Shown here piece by piece: positions 48,932 through 57,529 of a stretch of DNA of 64,000 bases. Location: positions 3,720,001-3,784,000 of the forward strand of contig NZ_JACBZJ010000001.1 in assembly GCF_013409305.1 (NCBI RefSeq), written 5' to 3'. Position 1 is the first letter of the stretch. The number at the start of each line of letters is the position of its first letter. The stretch is from Cellulomonas soli. Its GTDB lineage: Bacteria; Actinomycetota; Actinomycetes; Actinomycetales; Cellulomonadaceae. A model generated the notes under the pieces. It was not told the origin of the DNA. It did not search any database and saw only the letters and a program-made list of their open reading frames with translations. Made by a program: the position numbers and the translations under genes.

Positions 48932-48948
48932 CGCCTCGCGCCGGACGC

Positions 48949-49155
48949 TCAGAGGGTCTCGGGGGCGTCCCACTCCTCCCCGCTGGCGATGTCCTCGTCG
49001 TCGGGCTCCAGCTCGACCTCGAGCAGTGACCGTGGTGCCCGTTGCGCGTCCCCGCCGGACCGGGCGTCCTGCGCGGCGAGGGCGGCGTCGGGGATCGGCG
49101 GCTCGGCGATGTGCTCGACGGCCGGGTCGGACGTCAGGTCGTGGGGGTGGTCCAT
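48949..49155 (-). CDS. small acidic hypothetical protein
   Basis: A 68-residue acidic protein starting MDHPHDLTSDPAVEHIAEPP and ending EEWDAPETL. It has no membrane segment, cysteine motif or recognised domain, and is probably disordered. Its codon use matches the neighbourhood. It diverges from the GH74 gene and is convergent with dps. It resembles the 56-residue protein at 19394 only in composition. Confidence 0.5.
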   Translation of the reverse strand: MDHPHDLTSDPAVEHIAEPPIPDAALAAQDARSGGDAQRAPRSLLEVELEPDDEDIASGEEWDAPETL

Positions 49156-49184
49156 GTCCCGGTTCTAGCAGGGCCTCCCGGGCC

Positions 49185-49223
49185 GCGCCAACGCCCGCAC
49201 CTCCCCCGTGCGGGCGTTGGCGC
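49185..49223. other. 16-bp perfect hairpin in a divergent intergenic region
   Basis: A perfect inverted repeat (49185-49200 with 49208-49223, arm GCGCCAACGCCCGCAC) with a seven-base loop lies between two divergent genes, about 30 bp from the minus-strand start and 137 bp from GH74. It is placed where a terminator would not be expected, unless dps read-through is ended here. Confidence 0.6.
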
Positions 49224-49359
49224 GTGCCTCCGGGCCGGGCGGGTGAAGGGTTTCGTGCCCTGCCGGCGGCTGCCGGGCCACGGCTAACGTCCGGTCGGCC
49301 ACCAGCCCTCAGGTCCGGCGGGACGTCGGTGGCAGCGACCGCCCGACGAAGGAGCCCCG

Positions 49360-52155
49360 ATGCGTCCGAACCACCTGCGCAGGACGTCGACGGCCGCGCT
49401 CGCGGCGCTCACCCTGACGGCCGGCCTGGGTGCGGGGATGCTCACGGCTGCTGCGACCGCAGGAACCGTGGGCGCCCTCGGCACGGCCGCCGTCGCGGGC
49501 ACGGGCTACACCTGGGGCAACGTCGAGGTCGTCGGCGGGGGCTTCGTCCCGGGCATCGTCTACAGCCAGACCGAACCGGACCTGGTGTACGCGCGCACCG
49601 ACATCGGGGGTGCGTACCGCCTGGACCAGACGACGCACCGGTGGGTGCCGCTGCTCGACCACGTCGGGTGGGACGACTGGAGCCACTCGGGCGTGCTGAG
49701 CCTGGCGACCGACCCGGTCGACCCCGACAACGTGTACGTGGCCGTCGGCACCTACACGAACAGCTGGGACCCGCAGAACGGCGCGGTGCTGCGCTCGGCC
49801 GACCGCGGGAGGACCTGGCAGCGCACGATGCTGCCGTTCAAGGTGGGCGGCAACATGCCCGGCCGCGGCATGGGCGAACGCCTGCAGGTCGACCCGCACG
49901 ACAACCGGGTGCTCTACCTGGGCACGGAGGCCGGCAACGGGTTGTGGCGCAGCACCGACGCGGGCGTCACGTGGGCGCGGGTGGTGTCCTTCCCGAACGC
50001 CGGCACGTACGTGCAGGACCCGACGGGCGCCAACGAGTACCTCTCGTCGAACCAGGGCGTCACCTGGGTCACGTTCGACACCGGCAGCGGCACCGCGGGC
50101 TCCCCCACGCCGACGATCTACGTGGGTGTGGCCGACAAGGACTCGACGGTCTACCGGTCCACCGACGCCGGTGCGACGTGGCAGCGTGTGCCCGGCCAGC
50201 CGACCGGCTACCTCGCGCACAAGGGCGTCTACGACACCGTCTCGGACGCCCTGTACATCGCGACGAGCGACACGGGTGGGCCGTACGACGGCGGGCACGG
50301 CGACGTGTGGCGGCTCGACGCGGCGACCGGCACCTGGACGAACGTCTCCCCGGTGCCCTCCACGAGCAGCGATCAGTACTTCGGGTACTCCGGCCTGACG
50401 ATCGACCGGCAGGACCCGGACACGATCATGGTGACCAGCCAGGTCTCGTGGTGGCCGGACGACGTGATCTTCCGCAGCACGGACCGCGGGGCGACGTGGA
50501 CGCGCATCTGGGACTGGGCGGGCTACCCCAGCACGACGAAGCGCTACGACCTGGACGTCAGCGCCGCACCGTGGCTGACCTTCGGCAAGCAGCCGGTGGC
50601 GCCCGAGCCCAGCCCGAAGCTGGGATGGATGACCGAGTCGTTCGAGATCGACCCGTTCGACTCCGACGAGGCGATGTACGGGACCGGGGCCACCGTGTAC
50701 GGCACGGAGAACCTCACCGACTGGGACACGGGCGGCACCGTGCACCTCGGTGTGCGGGCGCAGGGCATCGAGGAGACCGCGGTGCTCGACCTCGCGGCAC
50801 CTCCGGGAGCGGTCCAGCTGGTCTCCGGGCTCGGCGACATCGGCGGCTTCGTGCACACCGACATCACCCGGGCCCCGGCCATGCTCACCTCCCCCACCCT
50901 GGGCTCGGGCACGGGCGTCGACTTCGCCGAGCTGAAGCCGACCACGATGGTGCGTGTCGGTTCGGACGTCGACGGGACGAGCACGTCGCACATCGGCATC
51001 TCGACCTCCTCGGGCAGCAGCTGGTGGGCCGGGCAGGAGCCCGCGGGCGTGACCTCCGGCGGCACGGTGGCGATGTCGGCCGACGCCGCATCGGTGGTCT
51101 GGAGCCCGGGCGGCACCGGTGTGCACAGGTCGACGACCCTCGGGTCGACCTGGACGGCGTCCACCGGCGTGCCTGCCGGCGCCCGCGTCGAGGCGGACCG
51201 GGTCGACCCGACGCGGTTCTACGCCTTCGCCGCCGGGACGCTCTACGTCTCGGGCGACGGCGGCGCCACGTTCACGGCCTCGGCCGCCACGGGCCTGCCC
51301 GCCTCGGGCCAGGTGCGGCTCGCGGCAGTCCCCGGACGGGCCGGCGACCTGTGGCTGACGGGCGGGGAGAAGGACGCGACCTACGGCATGTGGCACTCGA
51401 CCGATGCCGGCGCGAGCTTCACCAAGCTCGCCGCGGTGGACGAGGGCGATGCGATCGGGTTCGGCAAGGCCGCGCCCGGCGCCACCTACCCGGCCGTCTA
51501 CACCTCCTCGAAGATCGGTGGCGTGCGCGGGATCTTCCGTTCGACCGACGCCGGTGCGAGCTGGGTGCGGATCAACGATGACGCGCACCAGTGGGCGTGG
51601 ACCGGCTCGGTGGTGATCGGCGACCCCGACGTGTACGGGCGGGTCTACGTCGGCACGAACGGGCGCGGGATCGTCGTCGGCGACCTCACAGGCACCGACC
51701 CGACTCCCACGCCCACTGCGACACCCACCCCGACGGCCACGCCCACGCCCACCGTCTCCGTGACGCCGACTCCGACGCCGACTGTGACCCCGACCCCCAC
51801 GGCAAGCCCCACGCCGACCCCCACCTCCACGGCCGGCGCGACCTGCGCGGTCCGGTACAGCACGAACGACTGGGGCTCGGGCTTCTCCGCCTCGGTGCGG
51901 GTGACCAACACCGGCACGAGCGCGTGGTCGGGCTGGGCGCTCCGCTTCGCGTTCCCCGACGGGCAGCAGCTGACACAGGGCTGGAGCGCGACCTGGAGCC
52001 AGCAGGGGGCGGCGGTGACGGCACTGTCCGCTCCGTGGAACGGCCAGCTCGCGCCGGGGGCCTCGGCAGAGGTCGGGTTCAACGGCGCGTACTCCGGGAC
52101 GAACGGGCGACCGACTGCCTTCACGGTCGACGGCGGGCGCTGCTCGGCGGGCTGA
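49360..52155 (+). CDS. GH74 xyloglucanase with Pro/Thr linker and CBM2
   Basis: A 931-residue secreted enzyme. The N-terminus is a signal peptide (LRRTSTAALAALTLTAGLGAG). The catalytic part, to about residue 780, is a double beta-propeller rich in repeated STDAGATW-like blades; Asp81 in ARTDIGGAYR is the expected catalytic residue. A Pro/Thr linker (about 782-826) joins a CBM2 from residue 827. GH74 enzymes cleave xyloglucan, which coats cellulose, so it complements the GH6 and GH5 enzymes. The ATG has AAGGAG five bases upstream. Confidence 0.95.
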   Translation: MRPNHLRRTSTAALAALTLTAGLGAGMLTAAATAGTVGALGTAAVAGTGYTWGNVEVVGGGFVPGIVYSQTEPDLVYARTDIGGAYRLDQTTHRWVPLLDHVGWDDWSHSGVLSLATDPVDPDNVYVAVGTYTNSWDPQNGAVLRSADRGRTWQRTMLPFKVGGNMPGRGMGERLQVDPHDNRVLYLGTEAGNGLWRSTDAGVTWARVVSFPNAGTYVQDPTGANEYLSSNQGVTWVTFDTGSGTAGSPTPTIYVGVADKDSTVYRSTDAGATWQRVPGQPTGYLAHKGVYDTVSDALYIATSDTGGPYDGGHGDVWRLDAATGTWTNVSPVPSTSSDQYFGYSGLTIDRQDPDTIMVTSQVSWWPDDVIFRSTDRGATWTRIWDWAGYPSTTKRYDLDVSAAPWLTFGKQPVAPEPSPKLGWMTESFEIDPFDSDEAMYGTGATVYGTENLTDWDTGGTVHLGVRAQGIEETAVLDLAAPPGAVQLVSGLGDIGGFVHTDITRAPAMLTSPTLGSGTGVDFAELKPTTMVRVGSDVDGTSTSHIGISTSSGSSWWAGQEPAGVTSGGTVAMSADAASVVWSPGGTGVHRSTTLGSTWTASTGVPAGARVEADRVDPTRFYAFAAGTLYVSGDGGATFTASAATGLPASGQVRLAAVPGRAGDLWLTGGEKDATYGMWHSTDAGASFTKLAAVDEGDAIGFGKAAPGATYPAVYTSSKIGGVRGIFRSTDAGASWVRINDDAHQWAWTGSVVIGDPDVYGRVYVGTNGRGIVVGDLTGTDPTPTPTATPTPTATPTPTVSVTPTPTPTVTPTPTASPTPTPTSTAGATCAVRYSTNDWGSGFSASVRVTNTGTSAWSGWALRFAFPDGQQLTQGWSATWSQQGAAVTALSAPWNGQLAPGASAEVGFNGAYSGTNGRPTAFTVDGGRCSAG
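51700..51835 (+). repeat. Pro/Thr linker-coding repeat in the GH74 gene
   Basis: Short degenerate repeats encoding PT, PTA and PTV units connect the GH74 domain with its CBM2, like the GH5 linker. Confidence 0.8.
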
Positions 52156-52171
52156 GCCGGGCCGAGCACCG

Positions 52172-52209
52172 CTGATCCGCGCGGATCGGGCGACGTCCGC
52201 GCAGATCAG
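52172..52209 (+). terminator. hairpin terminator after the GH74 gene
   Basis: A 14-bp stem with one mismatch (52172-52185 with 52196-52209) and a ten-base loop lies 17 bp after the GH74 stop. It includes the perfect palindrome GATCCGCGCGGATC (52174-52187), which is an alternative fold. Confidence 0.6.
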
Positions 52210-52358
52210 GGGCCGGACGCGCCGGGTCGAGTGTGCGCCGCACGGGTTACCGTGTGCGACGCACGCCCGACGCTCCGGCTCCGACCGAGTCCCGCAGAGC
52301 CTGGGTGACGAGACCAAGATCACACGGACCGCAGGACGAAGGTCTCTCGACGTCAACC

Positions 52359-52364
52359 TACGAT
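52359..52364 (+). promoter_or_regulatory. -10 box for leaderless mqo
   Basis: TACGAT ends seven bases before the GTG at 52372, with no ribosome-binding site between. Confidence 0.55.
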
Positions 52365-52371
52365 CGCTGCC

Positions 52372-53850
52372 GTGACCGATCGCGAAGAGGCTGTCGACGT
52401 CGTCCTCGTCGGCGGCGGCATCATGAGCGCCACGCTCGCCGCCCTGCTGAGCACCGTGGAGCCCGCCTGGCGGATCCTCGTCGTCGAGCGCCGGGGTGCG
52501 CCCGCCGAGGAGAGCTCGAACGCGTGGAACAACGCCGGAACGGGTCACGCCGCGCTCTGCGAGCTCAACTACACCCCCGAGCTCCCCGACGGCACCGTCG
52601 AGATCAGCAAGGCCGTACGGATCAACGAGCAGTTCGAGCTGTCCCGCGAGCTGTGGCACTACCTGGCCACGCACGACCGGCTGCCGGGCGGCACCGCGTT
52701 CCTCACCACGACCCCGCACATGACCTTCGTCCGCGGAGCGCAGAACGTCGCCTCCCTGCGCCGCCGGCACGAGGCCCTGAGCGGCCACCCGCTGTTCGCC
52801 GAGCTGGAGTTCAGCGACGACCCTCAGCAGATCGCCGCCTGGGCGCCCCTGCTCGTCGCCGGCCGCGACCCCGACGAGCCGATCGCCGCGACCCGTGCCG
52901 CGTCGGGCACCGACGTCGACTTCGGGGCCCTGACCCGCTCGCTCGTGCAGGACGCCACCGACCGTGGCGCCCACCTGCTCCTCGAGCACGAGGTCACGCG
53001 GCTGCGTCGCCGTCGCGACGGCGGATGGCGGCTGAAGGTCGCCGACCGGCGGTGGAACGGCGGACGCCCCCGCACGATCGAGGCCCGCTTCGTCTTCATC
53101 GGTGCCGGCGGCGGTGCGCTCGGGCTCCTGCAGAAGTCCGGCATCCCGGAGATCAAGGGCTACGGCGGGTTCCCGATCAGCGGGCAGTTCCTGCGCACCA
53201 CGAACCCCGACCTCGTCGCCCGGCACCAGGCCAAGGTGTACGGCAAGGCCGACATCGGTGCCCCGCCCATGTCGGTGCCGCACCTCGACACCCGCGTCGT
53301 CGACGGCGGCTCCGCGCTGCTGTTCGGCCCGTTCGCCGGCTGGAGCATGAAGTTCCTCAAGCACGGCTCCTGGACCGACCTGCTGCGCTCGGTGCGCCCG
53401 AGCAACCTGGTGCCGATGCTCGCCGTCGGGCTGCGCAACCTCGACCTGCTCCGGTACCTGATCGGCGAGGTCACCGCGACCCCGACCCGACGGCTGCGCA
53501 CCCTGCGCGCGTTCATGCCGGAGGCACACCCCCGCGACTGGGAGCTGGTCAGCGCCGGGCAGCGCGTCCAGGTCATCAAGGCGGACCGCGAGCACGGCGG
53601 CGTCCTGGAGTTCGGCACCGAGCTCATCACCGCGGCCGAGGGCTCGATCGCCGGGCTGCTCGGCGCCTCACCGGGCGCCTCGACCGCCGCCGCCGCCATG
53701 GTCGACCTGCTCGAGCGCTGCTTCCCCGACCGGCACGAGTCCTGGTCGGGGCAGCTGCGTGAGATGATGCCGAGCCTGGGTGGCGGCCGGTGGGACGAGT
53801 CGTTCGAGCTCGACACGCTGGTCGAGGAGCAGGTCGTCTCCGACCGCTGA
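52372..53850 (+). CDS. mqo: malate:quinone oxidoreductase
   Basis: A 492-residue FAD enzyme with the Rossmann start DVVLVGGGIMSATLAALL, NAWNNAGTGHAALCELNYTP and GGFPISGQFLRTTNPDLVARHQAKVYGKADIGAPPMSVPHLDTR. It oxidises malate to oxaloacetate and reduces quinone at the membrane, giving a TCA-cycle route independent of NAD. Together with pyruvate carboxylase in this window, it feeds oxaloacetate. The GTG start is supported by a leaderless promoter. Confidence 0.96.
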   Translation: MTDREEAVDVVLVGGGIMSATLAALLSTVEPAWRILVVERRGAPAEESSNAWNNAGTGHAALCELNYTPELPDGTVEISKAVRINEQFELSRELWHYLATHDRLPGGTAFLTTTPHMTFVRGAQNVASLRRRHEALSGHPLFAELEFSDDPQQIAAWAPLLVAGRDPDEPIAATRAASGTDVDFGALTRSLVQDATDRGAHLLLEHEVTRLRRRRDGGWRLKVADRRWNGGRPRTIEARFVFIGAGGGALGLLQKSGIPEIKGYGGFPISGQFLRTTNPDLVARHQAKVYGKADIGAPPMSVPHLDTRVVDGGSALLFGPFAGWSMKFLKHGSWTDLLRSVRPSNLVPMLAVGLRNLDLLRYLIGEVTATPTRRLRTLRAFMPEAHPRDWELVSAGQRVQVIKADREHGGVLEFGTELITAAEGSIAGLLGASPGASTAAAAMVDLLERCFPDRHESWSGQLREMMPSLGGGRWDESFELDTLVEEQVVSDR

Positions 53851-53919
53851 GCGCTCGCGGGCGGTCGGCCCACCGCGCAGGACCTGCTCACCGGACCGTC
53901 GAGGACACCACCGACCACC

Positions 53920-54255
53920 ATGTCACCCGCACACCCTTCCCCTGCGGCCCCCGAGGCCCCCGCCTCCGACGAAGAGGCACGCACCACCGCGGTGAGCGCG
54001 CCGATGCGTGCCGCGAAGGTCCGCGCCTACACCGAGCACACCACCGTCGGCCAGGTCGAGACGACCCCCGACGGCAACGTCACCATCGCGTGCGCATGCG
54101 GGATGGTGCTGACCAACGGACCGACCTGGTCCGTCGACGAGCACATCCGGCTGCACCGCGCCGAGGCACGGTTCCTCGCACTGGCGGACGTCGCCCCGGC
54201 CGGGATCCCGCGCCTGGTGCCGTGGCCGCTGCGGTCGGGCCCCGACGGCGCCTGA
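53920..54255 (+). CDS. hypothetical protein with a CxC/HxxxH motif
   Basis: A 111-residue protein. The first 35 residues are Pro/Ala/Ser-rich. A conserved-looking core reads VTIACACGMVLTNGPTWSVDEHIRLHRAEARFLAL, with C-x-C followed about 20 residues later by H-x-x-x-H, the spacing of a small zinc finger. No family is recognised. Likely a nucleic-acid-binding or structural zinc protein, by motif only. It lies alone between mqo and the convergent ogt gene. Confidence 0.55.
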   Translation: MSPAHPSPAAPEAPASDEEARTTAVSAPMRAAKVRAYTEHTTVGQVETTPDGNVTIACACGMVLTNGPTWSVDEHIRLHRAEARFLALADVAPAGIPRLVPWPLRSGPDGA

Positions 54256-54311
54256 GCCCCCACCCCTCGACGCACGCCCGGCGGGTGCTCGGCCGCTCGT
54301 CGTGAGCCCGC

Positions 54312-54950
54312 TCAGTGCGCCCGCCCGGCCCGTTCCAGGGCCAGCAGCGTGTGCTTGGCCCGCTCACCGCCCGCGTACCGCCCGGGCGTGCCGTCGGAGC
54401 GCACGACCCGGTGGCACGGCAGCAGCAGCGGCAGCGGGTTGAGCGCGCACGCCGTGCCCACCGCGCGGACCGCGCGCGGTCGACCGACCTCGGTGGCCAT
54501 CGCCGCGTAGCTCGCGGTCCGCCCGTACGGGACGGCCGTCAGGTGCTGCACCACCTCACGCCGGAACCCCTGCGCGAGCCGCAGGTCCAGGGCGACGTCG
54601 AACGTGCGGCGGGTGCCGGCGAAGTACTCCTCCAGCTCGTGCGCGACGACATCGAGCACCCCTGGCGCGTGCAGCACGCGCGGGCTGACCCGGGCGGCGA
54701 GATCGGCGAGCACCTGCTCGTGGTCCTGCACGGCGAACGCGACCCGCACCACCCCGACGGGCGTGGCGGCTACGAGCAGCGCACCGAGCGGGCTGTCGAG
54801 CGTGCGGTACGCCACGTCGAGCAGACCCTCGCCACCCGCGCGCTCGACCAACCGGGAGTGCAGGGCCGCAAGCTCCCCGGGTGTCACGTCCGGCACGGGC
54901 GGTGCACCCTGCGCCCACGACGACTCGGCATATCCGACGGTGCTCGTCAC
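54312..54950 (-). CDS. ogt: methylated-DNA-protein-cysteine methyltransferase
   Basis: A 212-residue O6-alkylguanine-DNA alkyltransferase. The active-site motif is LLPCHRVVRSDG, with the helix-turn-helix YGRTASYAAMATEVGRPRAVRAVGTA upstream. It transfers an alkyl group from O6-methylguanine to its cysteine. The N-terminal domain starts with GYAESSWAQG and has no Ada-type Cys4 zinc motif, so this is an Ogt-like form. Its GTG overlaps the stop of the sigma-factor gene (GTGA), and AAGGAG lies seven bases upstream. Confidence 0.93.
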   Translation of the reverse strand: MTSTVGYAESSWAQGAPPVPDVTPGELAALHSRLVERAGGEGLLDVAYRTLDSPLGALLVAATPVGVVRVAFAVQDHEQVLADLAARVSPRVLHAPGVLDVVAHELEEYFAGTRRTFDVALDLRLAQGFRREVVQHLTAVPYGRTASYAAMATEVGRPRAVRAVGTACALNPLPLLLPCHRVVRSDGTPGRYAGGERAKHTLLALERAGRAH

Positions 54951-55462
54951 GGGAGGACTCCTTCGGGATCTGTGTCGGGACTCCGATCAGGATCGGGGTC
55001 GTAGGTGCGTCGAAGCGTCGCGACCCCGTCGGCCGCCGCACGGCGCGCCGCCTCGGGCGTGCCACCCAGGAGGGCTGCGACCTGCGCGTAGGGCAGCCCA
55101 CCCAGGTGGTGGTAGGCGAGCACCTGCCGCTGCTTGGTGGGCAGCGCCGCCAACGCCGCCCACAGGTCCAGGTCGCGACCGTCCGCCCGCTGCTGGGCGA
55201 CCCGCTCCGGCAACCGCTCGACCGGCACGGCCTGCCGGGCCGCCCGACGCACCACGTCCACGGCCTTGCGGTGCGCGATCGTCACCAACCACGCCTCGAC
55301 GTTCGCGTCCGCAGGCAGCTGCGGGTAGGCCGAGAGGGCCGACAGGAACGTCTCGGACCACGCATCCTCGGCGTCCACCGGCCCCACCACGGCCCGGCAC
55401 ACGCGCAGCACTCGCGCCCCGTGCTGCTGCACGACCTGCTCGAACGGTTCCTTCACCCTCAC
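54947..55462 (-). CDS. ECF-type RNA polymerase sigma factor
   Basis: A 171-residue sigma factor. Region 2 is FEQVVQQHGARVLRVCRAVVGPVDAEDAWSETFLSALSAYPQL, and region 4 is ALPTKQRQVLAYHHLGGLPYAQVAALLGGTPEAARRAAADGVATLRR. No anti-sigma factor gene is adjacent; instead ogt overlaps its stop. The pair suggests an alkylation-damage response, as an inference. The start is uncertain: GTG codons at 55462 and 55456 are both possible. Confidence 0.88.
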   Translation of the reverse strand: MRVKEPFEQVVQQHGARVLRVCRAVVGPVDAEDAWSETFLSALSAYPQLPADANVEAWLVTIAHRKAVDVVRRAARQAVPVERLPERVAQQRADGRDLDLWAALAALPTKQRQVLAYHHLGGLPYAQVAALLGGTPEAARRAAADGVATLRRTYDPDPDRSPDTDPEGVLP

Positions 55463-55518
55463 AGTGTGCAGACGCGCCGGCCACCACGGACGTGAGGTCG
55501 CGGGCGGCGACGTTCCGC

Positions 55519-55532
55519 GGGACGTTGGACCC
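55519..55532. promoter_or_regulatory. candidate DosR/DevR-like box upstream of the USP gene
   Basis: GGGACGTTGGACCC agrees with 11 of 14 positions of the GGGACTTTAGTCCC-like hypoxia box known from DosR regulons, and lies 69 bp before a universal stress protein gene, a typical DosR target. Confidence 0.3.
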
Positions 55533-55600
55533 CCACACCGTTGCGGCACGCCGCCCAGGCTGAGGACGAACGGCACACACGTGGTCAAGGAGGACTGACG

Positions 55601-56491
55601 ATGCGGACCGACGGCCCGGTGGTGATCGCGACCGACTTCTCCGAGCACAGCGCGCAGACCGTGCGCTGGGGTGCGCAGACGGCCGAGCAGCGCGGCGCAC
55701 CCGTGCTGCTCGTGCACTCCTACCGGGACCCGTCCGAGGCAGCCGTGTGGGGCTGGTACCCGATGGTCCCCGACACCCACGAGTTCGAGCAGGAGATCCT
55801 CGCCCAGCTGCGCGACCTGCGCGACACCGTCGTGACCGAGCACCCCACGCTCAGCGTCGACGTGCGGCTCATGCGCGGCCCCGTGGTCGCCGCCCTCCGC
55901 GAGCTGTCCGAGGACGCCCAGCTGCTCGTCCTGGGCGCCCACGGGTACGGACGCCGCCCCGCGATCGGCTCGGTCAGCGGCCAGCTCGTCACCTACGCCA
56001 CCTGCCCCGTCGCCCTCGTCCGCAGCCCCGACGGCGACGAGCACGGCGAACAGGCACCCGAGGCACCCGTGGTCGTCGGCGTCGACGGCTCCCGCTCCTC
56101 GATCGTGGCCGCCCGCCTCGCCGCCCAGGAAGCCGCCCGACGCCGGCGCCCCCTGCACGTGCTGCACGCCCGACCGGCACCCCCCGACCCGCACGGGTAC
56201 GGCGAGGTACCCCCGTTCGACGTCCGCCACACACCCGACGACCCGACGCACGCCGCTGCGCTCGCGGTCGCCGACGAGCTGCGCTCGGCGCACCCGTCCG
56301 TGACCGTCACGCTCGACCTGCGCGACGACGACCCGGTGCACGCCCTGGTCGACGCCTCCGCCCGGGCCGCGCTGCTCGTCGTGGGCTCCCGTGGGCTCGG
56401 TGCGTTCCGTGGGCTGCTGCTCGGGGCGGTCAGCCGTGAGGTCGTGCGTGCCGCGCACGGGGTCGTCCTCGTGGTGCGCGACCTGGACTGA
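55601..56491 (+). CDS. tandem universal stress protein
   Basis: A 296-residue protein with two UspA domains. The first starts VVIATDFSEHSAQTVRWGAQTA and has GAHGYGRRPAIGSVSGQL; the second starts VVVGVDGSRSSIVAARLAAQEAA and has VVGSRGLGAFRGLLLGAVS, the ATP-binding loop. Tandem Usp proteins are often induced by hypoxia or starvation in actinobacteria. The ATG has AAGGAGG seven bases upstream, and a DosR-like box lies further upstream. Confidence 0.93.
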   Translation: MRTDGPVVIATDFSEHSAQTVRWGAQTAEQRGAPVLLVHSYRDPSEAAVWGWYPMVPDTHEFEQEILAQLRDLRDTVVTEHPTLSVDVRLMRGPVVAALRELSEDAQLLVLGAHGYGRRPAIGSVSGQLVTYATCPVALVRSPDGDEHGEQAPEAPVVVGVDGSRSSIVAARLAAQEAARRRRPLHVLHARPAPPDPHGYGEVPPFDVRHTPDDPTHAAALAVADELRSAHPSVTVTLDLRDDDPVHALVDASARAALLVVGSRGLGAFRGLLLGAVSREVVRAAHGVVLVVRDLD

Positions 56492-56559
56492 ACCGGCCTC
56501 ACAGCCACCGCTCAGCCCCCTCCTGCCGGGCGCGTACGCCCCGTCCGTAGACCTGGGGC

Positions 56560-57519
56560 ATGAGCCGATCACACCCACGACCCCGCCGTCTGCGACGGAC
56601 CGTCCTCATCGGTGCCGTCAGCCTGTCGATGTGCCTGGCCGGTGCGACCGCCTGGGCCCTGGACCGCTTCGTGATCGAGCACGTCGAGATCGCCGACGTG
56701 TCCGCCTACGAGGCAGCCCAGACCGGCACCGTCACCACCAGCACCACCACCAGCGCGTCGGACGCCCTGGTCACCGACACGACGTACGAGTCCGACGACG
56801 CGAGCATCACGATCTCCACGGTGACGACCGGCTCGGGCGAGGCGACCGTCACCTACTACGTCGCCGACGTCACGCTCACCGACGCCACGGTCCTGCGCTC
56901 CGCCTTCGCCCAGGACGCCTTCGGGGAGAACATCACCGAGAACACCTCCGACATCGCCGCCGACAACGACGCCGTCTTCGCGATCAACGGCGACTACTAC
57001 GGGTTCCGGTCCACCGGCATCGTCATCCGCAACGGCGTCGTCTACCGCGACGAAGGCGCCCGCGAAGGCCTCGCGTTCTACCGCGACGGTCACGTCGAGG
57101 TCTACGACGAGACCACCACCACCGCCGAGGAGCTGCTCGCCGCAGGGGTGTGGAACACCCTCTCGTTCGGCCCCGCCCTCCTCGAGGACGGCCAGGTCGT
57201 CGACGGAATCGAGGACGTCGAGGTCGACACCAACGTCGGCAACCACTCCATCCAGGGCGACCAGCCGCGCACCGCCATCGGCGTCATCGACGACAACCAC
57301 CTGGTCTTCGTCGTCGTCGACGGCCGCAGCACCGGCTACTCCGCCGGTGTCGACATGACCGAGCTCGCCCAGATCATGGCCGACCTGGGAGCAACCACCG
57401 CCTACAACATCGACGGCGGAGGCTCCTCGACCATGGTGTTCGACGGCGAGCTCGTCAACAACCCGCTCGGCAAGGGCACCGAGCGCGGCACCTCCGACAT
57501 CCTCTACATCGCAGGCTGA
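56560..57519 (+). CDS. phosphodiester glycosidase (NAGPA-like) family protein
   Basis: A 319-residue protein with an N-terminal membrane segment or uncleaved signal (VLIGAVSLSMCLAGATAWAL) and an extracytoplasmic NAGPA-type domain: FAINGDYYGFRSTGIVIRNGVVYR, PRTAIGVIDDNHLVFVVVDGR and TAYNIDGGGSSTMVF. Members remove N-acetylglucosamine from phosphodiester-linked glycans. A Ser/Thr-rich stretch follows the membrane segment. It is followed after ten bases by a glycosyltransferase/GtrA gene, suggesting shared work on a surface glycan. Confidence 0.88.
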   Translation: MSRSHPRPRRLRRTVLIGAVSLSMCLAGATAWALDRFVIEHVEIADVSAYEAAQTGTVTTSTTTSASDALVTDTTYESDDASITISTVTTGSGEATVTYYVADVTLTDATVLRSAFAQDAFGENITENTSDIAADNDAVFAINGDYYGFRSTGIVIRNGVVYRDEGAREGLAFYRDGHVEVYDETTTTAEELLAAGVWNTLSFGPALLEDGQVVDGIEDVEVDTNVGNHSIQGDQPRTAIGVIDDNHLVFVVVDGRSTGYSAGVDMTELAQIMADLGATTAYNIDGGGSSTMVFDGELVNNPLGKGTERGTSDILYIAG

Positions 57520-57529
57520 GGCGCCGACC

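Noticed and set aside
36361..49359. CebR/CelR 14-bp box TGGGAGCGCTCCCA near the cellulase genes
   Set aside because: I looked for it by eye in the intergenic regions before the GH6, GH5 and GH74 genes and did not see it.
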